Source of the DNA: Clostridiales bacterium
Lineage (GTDB): Bacteria; Bacillota; Clostridia; Lachnospirales; Lachnospiraceae
Assembly (NCBI GenBank): GCA_029012085.1
Contig: JAQXLK010000248.1
Coordinates: 1 to 43,496 of the forward strand
DNA: 43,496 nt
Direction of reading: 5' to 3'
The position numbers and the translations under genes are program-made. The notes beneath the pieces are model-generated. The model was not told where the DNA came from, made no database searches, and saw nothing but the letters and a program-made list of their open reading frames with translations. Position 1 is the first letter of the stretch. Each line of letters opens with the position of its first letter. Shown in pieces: positions 1 to 7,356 of the stretch.

Positions 1-1352
1 CCTATCACTACACCTAATTCATTATTTTTAACATCTGATACAAACCGGTCTGCTGCAGAACCTGTTCTCTGAGACACCAAAAATGCAACGTTTTTACTGT
101 TTTTCGCCGTACCTCTATAGGATTGTTTTGCAATCCCCACATAAGATTTTGCCTGCTTATCTGATGAATATGGAGAATCCTCTGTTTTTTTTAATTTTGA
201 TATCACCCGATTCCAAAAATCATTATATATAATTTTGTTTGTATCCGAAGCTGGCACATACCAGTTGCTTGATGTATCAAAATCCTTATCAAAAAGTTCC
301 GGATATATATATGTCGCTGCAAATTCCACATTGCCACCATAATTGTCTCGAAAATCAATTATCACATTTTCATTCTTTAGGTTCGAAATCCTGCTCCGTA
401 TATCTTTTCCATTTGCCACTGACATACCATCAATCTTTACATAAGAAACTTCATCTGTTTCATATACGGAAATTTCATCACTTTCATCAAACACCTCAAC
501 ATAATCTATTTCGTCAATATCCATATAGAGAAATTTCAGTTCTTCACAAATATCATAATATGCATCCTTATATACTATTTCACCATTCTTATTTTGAAGT
601 TTTAAACTTACTTTTTCACCATTTCTATCATTGAATACAACGCATGTTCTACATGGTTTTTCATTCTTTCCATCATAGTACAAATTAAATATAAATATAT
701 TATCTTTTATATACGTATCTGTATCAAAATCATTCACGCCAACCAATGTATATTGTTCATTCCAATCCGAACGAATACTATCCTGCGAGTGATACAAATA
801 TTTTCCATCAACATAAGAAAAACAGTAATAGCTATTATCTGACATTTCCCTGCATTTTTTTGCCTCATCTTCAATTAACTTCTTCCAATATTGGCTGCAC
901 TGCAGCACCTCTTTATTCGCCTTAACATTTCTTATATTGTAGCAATGTAGACCATTAATCTCCACCGGATAAACTAAATCGGTATGAAAGCTTGGAATTT
1001 CCTGACTGATTGCACTCATGATACAATAAAACTCAAAATCGTTTTCTGTTCCTTTTACTAATTCTTCATAAACTTCTTTTCTATCCCGAAATGAAAATCC
1101 ATATACTTCTTCATATTCATCAATCATCGGAACACTATTTATCACAGTGTCATAAAAGAAATTAAAATCTTCCAGTTTCTCTTCCATTGTCAAATCTAAG
1201 TTATCAATGGACTCAACACCATTCTGATTATAAATATACAACTGTATATCCGGCCAAAATGTTCTCCATGCAAAAAACAATGAAATAAATAAAGCGATTA
1301 CTGCCAATATCAGCCCTATTATCCCTGACATAGTACCCATTTTTTTTTCCAA
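1..1352 (-). CDS. S41-family (C-terminal-processing type) peptidase, 3' end beyond the window
   Basis: The frame is open from a TTG codon at 1352 to the left edge, about 450 codons, and the end of the gene is missing. An in-frame TAA sits directly before the TTG, and GGAGGA lies 8 nt upstream, so TTG is preferred over the ATG at 1340. A single hydrophobic segment (about residues 8-27) predicts a membrane-anchored protein with its catalytic part outside. Near residues 327-340 NVIIDFRDNYGGN matches the S41 strand and glycine turn, and near residue 430 RTGSAADRF matches the S41 SAAE block, with the presumed catalytic serine. It follows two bacteriocin-like peptide genes on the same strand after a hairpin, so it may act in peptide processing or turnover; that role is inference. 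The family call is fairly secure, the substrate unknown. Confidence 0.8.
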   Translation of the reverse strand, partial: MEKKMGTMSGIIGLILAVIALFISLFFAWRTFWPDIQLYIYNQNGVESIDNLDLTMEEKLEDFNFFYDTVINSVPMIDEYEEVYGFSFRDRKEVYEELVKGTENDFEFYCIMSAISQEIPSFHTDLVYPVEINGLHCYNIRNVKANKEVLQCSQYWKKLIEDEAKKCREMSDNSYYCFSYVDGKYLYHSQDSIRSDWNEQYTLVGVNDFDTDTYIKDNIFIFNLYYDGKNEKPCRTCVVFNDRNGEKVSLKLQNKNGEIVYKDAYYDICEELKFLYMDIDEIDYVEVFDESDEISVYETDEVSYVKIDGMSVANGKDIRSRISNLKNENVIIDFRDNYGGNVEFAATYIYPELFDKDFDTSSNWYVPASDTNKIIYNDFWNRVISKLKKTEDSPYSSDKQAKSYVGIAKQSYRGTAKNSKNVAFLVSQRTGSAADRFVSDVKNNELGVVI

Positions 1353-1447
1353 TTAAGAAATCCTCCACAATGGTATTATAATTAAATACAATTCAATAAT
1401 ATTTAAGAAATAATTCTAAAACTACCTTTAGTAAAACAATTGAACAT

Positions 1448-1493
1448 GAGACTATTGTATACATTTAAATAAACGCATATCTACAATAGTCTC
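1448..1493. terminator. 12-bp perfect inverted repeat between peptide genes and the S41 gene
   Basis: GAGACTATTGTA (1448-1459) pairs perfectly with TACAATAGTCTC (1482-1493) across a 22-nt AT-rich loop. It lies downstream of the double-glycine peptides and upstream of the S41 peptidase. There is no clean U run on either side, so it may be a weak terminator or an RNA-stabilising hairpin. Confidence 0.5.
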
Positions 1494-1563
1494 TGTCCTT
1501 ATATAAAATAAATATAATTTTAATAGCTGATTACCTGTTCTACTATTATATTGCTAATAAACT

Positions 1564-1764
1564 TTATTTCTTCTTTTTTTCCAACTCGCGATATGCAGCT
1601 TGCTGACCTTTTGCATAACCATAAGCATAAATACCTGTTCCAATTGCAACAACTCCTGAAGCTATCCCTGCAATTGCAGCAATAGTTCCTAAAACACCAC
1701 CTTCCGTTTCAAGTGATTCTTCCATAGACAAATCTAAAAATTCATTTGTTTCTCCTAAATTCAT
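1564..1764 (-). CDS. double-glycine-leader bacteriocin-like peptide A (66 aa)
   Basis: This 66-residue precursor starts at ATG 1764; a good AAGGAGGG ribosome site precedes it, and a longer TTG-started reading is less likely because it would include that site. Residues 1-23 form an acidic leader ending LSMEESLETEGG, a standard Gly-Gly processing site of class II bacteriocins exported by peptidase-ABC transporters. The predicted 43-residue mature peptide is very rich in Gly, Ala and Ile with small-residue spacing, then a Tyr/Gly stretch and a basic tail ending EKKKK. No processing transporter lies in the window. It is the second gene of a pair with peptide B, suggesting a two-peptide class IIb bacteriocin. 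The bacteriocin role is inferred; an intercellular signal is the alternative. Confidence 0.75.
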   Translation of the reverse strand: MNLGETNEFLDLSMEESLETEGGVLGTIAAIAGIASGVVAIGTGIYAYGYAKGQQAAYRELEKKKK

Positions 1765-1785
1765 AATATACCCTCCTTTCAAACT

Positions 1786-1962
1786 CTAACAACCATATTT
1801 AACAGAGTTTTTTCCATTCTCGTAACCTAATTCATACAGATATTTTGTAAACTTATATGAAGTGTAAGTGCTTAATACAAGCATTCCTATCACACCGCCT
1901 TCAACATCTCGCATTTCCTCTTGAGAAATTTCATTAAAATCATTGCTTAGTTTCATTTCCAT
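1786..1962 (-). CDS. double-glycine-leader bacteriocin-like peptide B (58 aa)
   Basis: The start at ATG 1962 is chosen because GAAAGGAAGGTG sits just upstream; the reading could extend further 5' but without a ribosome site. Residues 1-23 form a leader ending ISQEEMRDVEGG, a Gly-Gly cleavage site. The predicted mature part is 35 residues, begins VIGMLVLSTYTSY, and ends with a single Cys. Its C-terminal half has the pattern Y-x-x-x-Y-x-x-G, like peptide A, which supports a paired two-component peptide. The two genes are about 20 nt apart and presumably share one transcript starting upstream in the conserved element at 1999-2095. No immunity gene is obvious next to it. Confidence 0.75.
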   Translation of the reverse strand: MEMKLSNDFNEISQEEMRDVEGGVIGMLVLSTYTSYKFTKYLYELGYENGKNSVKYGC

Positions 1963-1998
1963 TTTAAACACCTTCCTTTCGTTTTCCTTTACACCCAT

Positions 1999-2095
1999 CT
2001 GAAAAAGTGATATACTCTACCTAGGTACTTTTTCATAAGTGCTTAACAGTTTGGGGATTCTGAGAGTTTGCGCATATTTTTCAGAATCCTCTTTT
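1999..2095 (-). promoter_or_regulatory. conserved upstream element of the peptide genes (copy A)
   Basis: This stretch upstream of peptide B recurs almost unchanged at 8891-8985 upstream of another secreted-protein gene. It contains a GAAAAAGT/ACTTTTTC inverted repeat enclosing the palindrome ACCTAGGT and a minus-strand TATATC that may serve as -10, and a second hairpin, GGATTCTGA (2055-2063) with TCAGAATCC (2081-2089). No -35 is convincing, so activation by a regulator is likely. The conservation is seen; the promoter role is inference. Confidence 0.55.
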
Positions 2096-2147
2096 TATAT
2101 ATAACAGTCTGTATCAAATTACAGAACTGAAATATATCATCGTTATA

Positions 2148-2219
2148 CTACCCCAATAACAATCTAAATAATTCTCCAAGACCCCAGCCATAATTATTAA
2201 TCATACTAAAAAAAATCAT
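2148..2219 (-). CDS. short peptide ORF (23 aa), candidate signal or leaderless peptide
   Basis: The ATG at 2219 is preceded by AAGGAGGG and encodes 23 residues, beginning MIFFSMINNYGWG and ending LFRLLLG, then TAG. The peptide is hydrophobic with aromatic and glycine residues, has no cysteine for an Agr-type thiolactone, no Gly-Gly leader and no typical signal peptide. Its position is telling: directly after the GHKL kinase gene, behind a 20-bp-period direct repeat, and before two bacteriocin-like genes, which is where inducing peptides of LytTR-controlled bacteriocin loci sit. Function as a pheromone is inference. A leaderless bacteriocin is the alternative, and untranslated sequence cannot be excluded. 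Confidence 0.45.
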   Translation of the reverse strand: MIFFSMINNYGWGLGELFRLLLG

Positions 2220-2265
2220 AGTCGTATGCCCTCCTTTCGACAGGAAGATAGCACATACGACTATG
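2217..2265. repeat. perfect 12-bp inverted repeat around the short-peptide start
   Basis: CATAGTCGTATG (2217-2228) and CATACGACTATG (2254-2265) are exact inverted copies 25 nt apart. The near arm contains the start codon of the 23-residue peptide; the loop holds the ribosome site and a minus-strand TATCTT (2245-2250) that could be the -10. It could be an operator, or, if transcribed from further upstream, an RNA hairpin masking the start. Confidence 0.6.
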
Positions 2266-2278
2266 AACAACAACCCCC

Positions 2279-2314
2279 TAACCCAACATTCGGTTCTTTA
2301 ACCCAACATTCGGT
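2279..2314 (-). promoter_or_regulatory. tandem direct repeat, candidate LytTR regulator boxes (copy A)
   Basis: TAACCCAACATTCGGT occurs at 2279-2294 and again at 2299-2314, a period of 20 bp, ending at the stop codon of the sensor kinase. On the minus strand the boxes lie just upstream of where a -35 for the short peptide would be, and no good -35 is present. LytTR/AgrA-type regulators are known to bind two direct repeats about two helical turns apart, so these are the best candidate sites for the neighbouring response regulator. The pattern is repeated at 9066-9101. Confidence 0.55.
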
Positions 2315-3342
2315 CAATTTTCGTTACAAATTGGCAGAATCACCTCACAACAGAATTCTTTTTCTTTGATATCATAATGGATTCTCCCATTATTTCTCTC
2401 CACCGCCTTCTCCACATTTTGCAATCCCATCCCATGGTTTGCCTTGTCTTCTTTTGATGTTTGCAGTTTTCCAGCTTTATTCAGACACAATTTTTCCTCA
2501 TTCATTGGATTTACAATAGATATCTGTACATACTTCCCTCCCTTTATAATATTAATTTCCAAATAATACGGCGGCGTTTCCACTCCCCGAACAGCCTCCA
2601 CTGCATTCTTAATAATATTGGAAAAAATCATGCACTGTTCCATGTCTGATACATCAATTTGACAATAATCTTCACATTTTATTTTTACTTCTGTATCTTG
2701 CGGCAGACGAACAGCGTAATGATTAAGTAGTATATCAAAAATCTCAATTCCAGTATGATAACTAAGGCTCTTGATTTTCCCCAAATACGTATTCATTTCT
2801 TTTATATACTCTTTCACACCCTCCAAGTCATTATCGCTAACAAGACCATTCAGGCAGACCAGATGCCCATTTAAATCATGACGGTATTTCTTTGTCTCTG
2901 CTTCCTTTTCCAATAACACTTCATAGTACTTCTTCTGAAATTCCTGCATCTGTTTTTCCATAACCAGCATCTGTTCCATCGTTTCGTTACTTTTCTTGAC
3001 ATAAAGAATCATCACCACAAAAATTCCTATACTAATCATAGCCATAAAGCTGAGACCTTTCCCCACTACACGATATCGCAGGTCACTATATTTTTCAATC
3101 AATACATTGATACTCACAATCAGACACAGAATCTCAAATGCCAGAAAAAACAGCAGAGGTATCATACTTTTCCTTAAAAATGATGCAAATTTCAAATTAA
3201 AAAATGTTTCCTTATATCTGGAATATATGCCTGCAATCAGTATTATCACAAATGTATTCACCGCATACCCAAACAAATATAACCACTCTTCTGATATCCG
3301 GATACCACACAATTCTACAACCGTTTTCACAATCATAGTCAT
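2314..3342 (-). CDS. GHKL sensor histidine kinase, 3' part of a frameshifted gene
   Basis: This 342-residue frame contains four or five membrane segments in residues 1-115, a coiled linker, the H-box KKYRHDLNGH with the presumed phospho-His at 155, an N-box around IFSNIIKNAVEA, and the G-box GMGLQNVEKAV. That is a complete GHKL (AgrC/LytTR-partner) catalytic core. The first ATG lacks a ribosome site, and the frame is open upstream as far as 3407, running back into the 3' end of the preceding ORF at 3390-3647. Joining the two at the A6 tract near 3393 would give a kinase of about 440 residues, close to the 430-residue GHKL kinase at 41043-42335. It would pair with the response regulator encoded just upstream. 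Confidence 0.8.
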   Translation of the reverse strand: MTMIVKTVVELCGIRISEEWLYLFGYAVNTFVIILIAGIYSRYKETFFNLKFASFLRKSMIPLLFFLAFEILCLIVSINVLIEKYSDLRYRVVGKGLSFMAMISIGIFVVMILYVKKSNETMEQMLVMEKQMQEFQKKYYEVLLEKEAETKKYRHDLNGHLVCLNGLVSDNDLEGVKEYIKEMNTYLGKIKSLSYHTGIEIFDILLNHYAVRLPQDTEVKIKCEDYCQIDVSDMEQCMIFSNIIKNAVEAVRGVETPPYYLEINIIKGGKYVQISIVNPMNEEKLCLNKAGKLQTSKEDKANHGMGLQNVEKAVERNNGRIHYDIKEKEFCCEVILPICNEN

Positions 3343-3389
3343 TAATTCATCTAAGTACGTCAGAATAATTAACCTTACAAATATCCATC

Positions 3390-3647
3390 TTATTTTTTCG
3401 TATTCTCAGTTGATATCACAAAAAAACAAACCACATTAGCCAACAGCCATCCCATTACTCCAATCTTATCCATAAGCAGTTGGCTGGATTGCACATCATT
3501 TAAACATACAAAAACCCCAAAGCCAGCATAACAAAGCACACGCAGCCATTTTCTTTTTAATTTTCCACCAAACAATGCTGTGAATCCAATCATTAGGTAT
3601 GCTAATTCCAAACCAAATTGTAAGAATAATACGATCTTTTCTTCCAT
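3390..3647 (-). CDS. N-terminal membrane part of the GHKL sensor kinase (frameshifted)
   Basis: An 85-residue frame with three hydrophobic segments, starting 4 nt after the response regulator, with its AGGTGA ribosome site overlapping that gene's stop. It ends in ENTKK then TAA within AAAAAATAA. One extra A in the A6 run continues the reading as IRWIFVRLIILTYL and on into the kinase frame. The sequence RWIF at this point is also present at the same position of the second GHKL kinase of the window. I therefore read it as the sensor domain of the same kinase, broken by a one-base indel, and not as an independent small protein. Confidence 0.7.
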   Translation of the reverse strand: MEEKIVLFLQFGLELAYLMIGFTALFGGKLKRKWLRVLCYAGFGVFVCLNDVQSSQLLMDKIGVMGWLLANVVCFFVISTENTKK

Positions 3648-3651
3648 TTTT

Positions 3652-4347
3652 TCACCTGTATTTTAAATCAAATCTTATATATGCGTCTTCAAACTCTTTC
3701 CTTTGTCTTCTGGAAAGTGGAATCTTTATCTTCCCTACAAACACCTCATCTGCCTTTATCTCTTTTACCCATAATAAATTCACAATATAACTCTTATGAA
3801 CTTTAAAAAACATTTCCTCATCCAATATCTCTTCTAACTGCTTTAACGAGATGTCTTTCCGGTACACACATCCGTCCACCATCATCTCAACATATCCTCT
3901 AAATGAGGCAATATAGTGAATATCCCTCTGCCGGAACCAATAAGATTTACGATTACGGTACATTTCTATCTCCGCATATCCAATTAAATTCTCTGTATAT
4001 GCCTTAATGGCATCCTTCACTTCTTCTTCATCAAATGGCTTTGAAATAAAACGCAATGGGTGAATCCGATAGGTTTCCTTAAAACGGTCCTCCCTGCTGG
4101 AAGCTACTACAATTTTGCATTCCGGATTTTCTGCCTCAATTTCCCTGCCAACCTCCATGCCATCCATATCCGGCATATCCATATCCAGGAAAACCAATCC
4201 AAATCGGTCAATCTCTTTCAATAAATCTCTTCCTGATGTAAAATATTCTACTTCACCCGTTATCCTCTGTTCTTCCAATACTTTATATATTACAGACACC
4301 AATTCTTTGCAAATCAGCTCCTCATCATCACATATTCCAAGAATCAT
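3652..4347 (-). CDS. LytTR-family (AgrA-like) response regulator
   Basis: The 231-residue protein starts at ATG 4347 (MILGICDDEE), preferred over an ATG six codons upstream because GAAGGAAG is well placed before it. The receiver domain shows the acid pair D7/D8 and the phospho-acceptor D55 in VFLDMDMPDMDG. Residues from about 130 onward are a LytTR DNA-binding domain with FFKVHKSYIVNL and PLSRRQRKEFE. It is the first gene of an operon with the split GHKL kinase. LytTR regulators commonly control bacteriocin or virulence peptide loci, and the direct repeats at 2279-2314 are plausible targets. Confidence 0.9.
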   Translation of the reverse strand: MILGICDDEELICKELVSVIYKVLEEQRITGEVEYFTSGRDLLKEIDRFGLVFLDMDMPDMDGMEVGREIEAENPECKIVVASSREDRFKETYRIHPLRFISKPFDEEEVKDAIKAYTENLIGYAEIEMYRNRKSYWFRQRDIHYIASFRGYVEMMVDGCVYRKDISLKQLEEILDEEMFFKVHKSYIVNLLWVKEIKADEVFVGKIKIPLSRRQRKEFEDAYIRFDLKYR

Positions 4348-4462
4348 TTTTTCTTCCTTCTCCATCCTTCCAGTCTCCCCCAGTCTTCTGCTGTACCTCT
4401 ATATCTCTTGAACTTTTAGGTTCCCGTTCTTTTCATTTACTTTCTCATTGCAGTCTTTTTCC

Positions 4463-4491
4463 ATTATATCTTTCAAACATCAAACCCTCAA
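4463..4491 (-). promoter_or_regulatory. sigma-A-type promoter of the response regulator/kinase operon
   Basis: On the minus strand TTGAGG (4486-4491) and TATAAT (4463-4468) are separated by 17 bp, with the response regulator start about 115 nt downstream. The -10 is perfect and the -35 matches four of six positions. Confidence 0.65.
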
Positions 4492-4540
4492 CTACTTTTT
4501 AACAAATTACGCAACCATTGAAGTAACCGTATTTTCCTTA

Positions 4541-4569
4541 ATGACAAATCTTTCCTAATAAGATATAAT
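4541..4569 (+). promoter_or_regulatory. sigma-A-type promoter of iorAB
   Basis: ATGACA (4541-4546), a 17-bp spacer and a perfect TATAAT (4564-4569) lie 60 nt before iorA. A short hairpin, TAGATG/CATCTA, lies at the start of the leader. Confidence 0.7.
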
Positions 4570-4629
4570 AGATGTATCTGTGCATCTATTTTTATAGAAT
4601 GCAAAAATGTTACAAAAAGGAGGATTTTC

Positions 4630-6402
4630 ATGTCCGAGAAAAAGATAATGCTTGGTAACGAGGCGATTGCCCGCGGAGCATATGAAGCAGGTGTCAAAGT
4701 ATCTGCGGCATATCCGGGAACACCAAGTACAGAGATTAGTGAAAACGTTGTCAAATATCCGGAGATTTACTGTGAGTGGTCTCCAAATGAGAAGGTTGCA
4801 ATGGAGGTTGCAATTGGAGCATCCATCAGCGGTGTTCGTGCCATGGCTTCTATGAAGCACGTTGGCTTCAATGTGGCAGCAGACCCAATGTATACGGCAG
4901 CCTATATCGGTGCCCAGGGCGGTCTGGTTGCAGTGGTTGCCGATGACCCTGGTATGTACAGCTCGCAAAATGAGCAGGATACCCGTCAGATTTGCCGCGC
5001 GGCACAGGTTCCGGTGTTAGAGCCATCTGACTCACAGGAAGCAAAGGATTTCATGAAGCTGGCATTTGAGCTGTCAGAAGAGTATGACACGCCAATGGTA
5101 CTTCGTACCACAACCCGTCTTGCCCATTCACAGGGTGTTGTTACATTAGAAGACCGTGTAGTACCGGAAGATAAGCCTTATGAAAGAAATATAGCAAAGA
5201 ACGTTATGATGCCGGGTAATGCCATCAAACGCCACGTATTTGTTGAAGAGCGATTAAACCGTATGGCAAAGGATGCCTGCACCTTAAAGGTTTCCAAGGA
5301 AGGTGCTTCAAAGGATATTCCGCTTAACCGTGTAGAAATGAACGACACAAAGATTGGTTTTATTACCAGCGGTATTCCATATACATACGTAAAGGAAGCC
5401 TGCCCGGAAGCTTCTGTATTGAAGCTGGGTCTGGTTCATCCACTTCCAAAGGATTTAATTTTGGATTTTGCTTCTAAGGTTGATACCTTATACATATTTG
5501 AAGAATTAGAGCCGGTGATTGAAGAACAGGTTCGTGCATGGGGCATTGAATGTATCGGTAAGGAGGCATTTACGGTACAGGGTGAATACAGTGCCAACAT
5601 GATTCGTAAAGTTGTACTGAAACAGGATTTGAAGCTCAATGAGCCTGCCCAGGTTGCAGGAAGACCTCCTCTTTTATGTCCGGGCTGTCCACACAGAAGT
5701 GTGTATTCTGTCCTTAAGAAGTTAAAGATTCATGCTGCCGGAGATATCGGCTGTTATACTTTAGGTGCAGTTGCACCCCTTAGTGTGGTTGACACCACCA
5801 TCTGTATGGGAGCTTCCATTTCTTCCTTACATGGTATGGAAAAGGCTAAGGGTAAGGATTATATCAAGAACTGGGTTGCTGTTATCGGCGATTCCACATT
5901 TATGCATACCGGTATCAATTCGCTGATGAATATGGTGTACAATCAGGGAACCGGAACTGTCATTATCTTAGATAACTCTACAACCGGTATGACCGGACAT
6001 CAGGATCATGCTGCTACCGGAAAGACCTTAATGGGCGAGACTGTCCCTGCCATTAACATTTATCATCTTTGCAAGTCTCTTGGAATTGAGCATGTTACCG
6101 AGATTGATGCATTTGATATTGAAGGTCTTGAGAAATTGGTAAAGGAAGAAGTGGCAAGAGATGCCGTGTCTGTTATCATTACCAAGTCGCCTTGCGTACT
6201 GCTTAAGGAAGTTTCCTTCCCGAATGTATGCAGACCGCTTTCCGATAAATGTAAGAAATGCGGTAAGTGCTTACAGCCTGGCTGTCCTGCTCTTACAAAA
6301 AATGCTGACGGCACCATCACCATTGACCAGACCATGTGTAATGGCTGTGGTCTATGTAAGCAGATGTGTCCGTTTGATGCAATTGAGGAGGTGGCAAGAT
6401 AA
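4630..6402 (+). CDS. iorA: indolepyruvate:ferredoxin oxidoreductase, alpha subunit
   Basis: The 590-residue cytoplasmic enzyme oxidatively decarboxylates aryl pyruvates such as indolepyruvate to acyl-CoA with ferredoxin as acceptor (EC 1.2.7.8), or runs in reverse to make aromatic amino acids. The N-terminal pyruvate-oxidoreductase domain begins with MLGNEAIARGAYEAG and AYPGTPSTEI. The thiamine-diphosphate domain follows, with CPGCPHR and the GDS...N motif near VIGDSTFMHTGINSL. The C-terminus holds two 4Fe-4S clusters, with CKKCGKCLQPGC and CNGCGLCKQMC. AAAGGAGG precedes ATG 4630. It overlaps iorB by one base (TAATG), implying coupled translation of the two-subunit enzyme. Confidence 0.96.
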   Translation: MSEKKIMLGNEAIARGAYEAGVKVSAAYPGTPSTEISENVVKYPEIYCEWSPNEKVAMEVAIGASISGVRAMASMKHVGFNVAADPMYTAAYIGAQGGLVAVVADDPGMYSSQNEQDTRQICRAAQVPVLEPSDSQEAKDFMKLAFELSEEYDTPMVLRTTTRLAHSQGVVTLEDRVVPEDKPYERNIAKNVMMPGNAIKRHVFVEERLNRMAKDACTLKVSKEGASKDIPLNRVEMNDTKIGFITSGIPYTYVKEACPEASVLKLGLVHPLPKDLILDFASKVDTLYIFEELEPVIEEQVRAWGIECIGKEAFTVQGEYSANMIRKVVLKQDLKLNEPAQVAGRPPLLCPGCPHRSVYSVLKKLKIHAAGDIGCYTLGAVAPLSVVDTTICMGASISSLHGMEKAKGKDYIKNWVAVIGDSTFMHTGINSLMNMVYNQGTGTVIILDNSTTGMTGHQDHAATGKTLMGETVPAINIYHLCKSLGIEHVTEIDAFDIEGLEKLVKEEVARDAVSVIITKSPCVLLKEVSFPNVCRPLSDKCKKCGKCLQPGCPALTKNADGTITIDQTMCNGCGLCKQMCPFDAIEEVAR

Positions 6403-6974
6403 TGGCTGAAACAAAGAATATTATGATTGTTGGTGTAGGTGGACAGGGAACCCTGCTTACCAGCCGTATCCTTGGCGGTATCATGGTAAAGGGCGGCTAC
6501 GACGTGAAGCTTTCCGAGGTACATGGTATGTCACAGCGTGGCGGTTCTGTTGTTACTTATGTACGTTACGGTGAGAAGGTTGCAGAACCGATTGTAGAAG
6601 AAGGTCAGGCAGACGTATTAATTGCCTTTGAGCGTTTAGAAGCTCTCCGCTATGCACACTTCTTAAAGCCGGATGGAGCTTTGATTGTGAACGACCACAG
6701 AATGGATCCAATCACAGTTGTAACCGGTGCAGCTGAGTATCCGGAAAATATAATTGAAAACCTTTCTAAGACCTATAAGGTATATTCCATCAACGCGGCA
6801 GAGGAAGCCTTAAAGCTTGGCAACTCCCGTGTATTTAACAACATCGTGTTAGGCCTTGCAGCCCAGCACATGGACTTTACCAAAGAGGAGTGGTTAGAGG
6901 TAATCGCCAATACGGTTCCACCAAAGACTGTTGAGATTAACCAGAAGGCATTCCTTGTGGGGTATGAGAGTTAG
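6402..6974 (+). CDS. iorB: indolepyruvate:ferredoxin oxidoreductase, beta subunit
   Basis: This 190-residue subunit carries the gamma-type domain of 2-oxoacid:ferredoxin oxidoreductases. It shows the hallmark IMIVGVGGQGTLLTSRI at the N-terminus and SEVHGMSQRGGSVVTYVR. The length is typical for IorB. It starts on the last base of the iorA stop and is followed by a strong terminator, so iorAB is a two-gene operon. The last codons and the terminator are duplicated as a scar at 9260-9414. Confidence 0.95.
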   Translation: MAETKNIMIVGVGGQGTLLTSRILGGIMVKGGYDVKLSEVHGMSQRGGSVVTYVRYGEKVAEPIVEEGQADVLIAFERLEALRYAHFLKPDGALIVNDHRMDPITVVTGAAEYPENIIENLSKTYKVYSINAAEEALKLGNSRVFNNIVLGLAAQHMDFTKEEWLEVIANTVPPKTVEINQKAFLVGYES

Positions 6975-7094
6975 ACAATAGGAAAAAACTGGCGGAGTGT
7001 TTTATATAAGACACTCCGCCAGTTTTTTTATAATCTGTTGCATTTTCCGCTAAATGATTCTAAAAATAAATTTTCCTCATTTGTTTAAATTTCT
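6943..7094. repeat. duplicated segment, intact copy (iorB 3' end, terminator, orphan-gene 3' end)
   Basis: About 150 bp, from the last ten codons of iorB through its terminator and the last twelve codons of the opposing 98-residue gene, match 9260-9414 with scattered substitutions and small indels. Both copies keep the same order and orientation. Confidence 0.85.
6983..7029 (+). terminator. rho-independent terminator of iorAB
   Basis: ACTGGCGGAGTGT and ACACTCCGCCAGT pair around a 10-nt loop, flanked by A6 and T7. It is therefore likely to work in both directions and also to end the converging minus-strand operon. Confidence 0.92.
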
Positions 7095-7356
7095 GCAACT
7101 CTTGTTTTGTAACCGGAACATAATTTTCACATTCGATATATACTTTTTCTGAACAATCCAAAAGATATCTGTCATTCAAATAATAAACATACTGTTCTAT
7201 CCCAAAACAAGTTCCCTTTTCCATCATCGGATCAAAAGATGTTCCTGATACCCATTCACGAAAGTCATCTGTATATTTATCTAAGTTTTTTGCAATTATA
7301 TCTGGTACTACGATGATATCCGTAGTACACGTCCATATTACTTTAATTCTTTCCAT
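7060..7356 (-). CDS. uncharacterised 98-aa protein, last gene of the toxin-like cassette
   Basis: I do not recognise this protein. The start at ATG 7356 is chosen for GAAAGGAAAATATTC just before it. The sequence is soluble, begins MERIKVIWTCTTDIIVV, has several aromatic residues and cysteines and ends KQMRKIYF. It overlaps the end of the broken subtilase-like gene by 14 nt and follows the secreted toxin-like gene, so it belongs to that operon; an immunity role is possible by position only. Its last twelve codons are present again as a remnant at 9370-9414, showing that an ancestral copy also lay there. Confidence 0.6.
   Translation of the reverse strand: MERIKVIWTCTTDIIVVPDIIAKNLDKYTDDFREWVSGTSFDPMMEKGTCFGIEQYVYYLNDRYLLDCSEKVYIECENYVPVTKQELQKFKQMRKIYF

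Noticed and set aside
239-634. 131-codon plus-strand reading
   Set aside because: It is antisense to the S41 peptidase gene, has no ribosome site, and its composition (His, Phe, Tyr rich) is that of a shadow frame.
2053-2092. Direct repeats AGTTTGG and AGAGTTTGC as LytTR boxes within the conserved element
   Set aside because: Their spacing is 17 bp and the match is short; the 20-bp-period repeats at 2279-2314 are better candidates.
4555-4590. Leader of iorA as a riboswitch
   Set aside because: Only a 6-bp hairpin is present and the leader is about 60 nt; no known riboswitch core.
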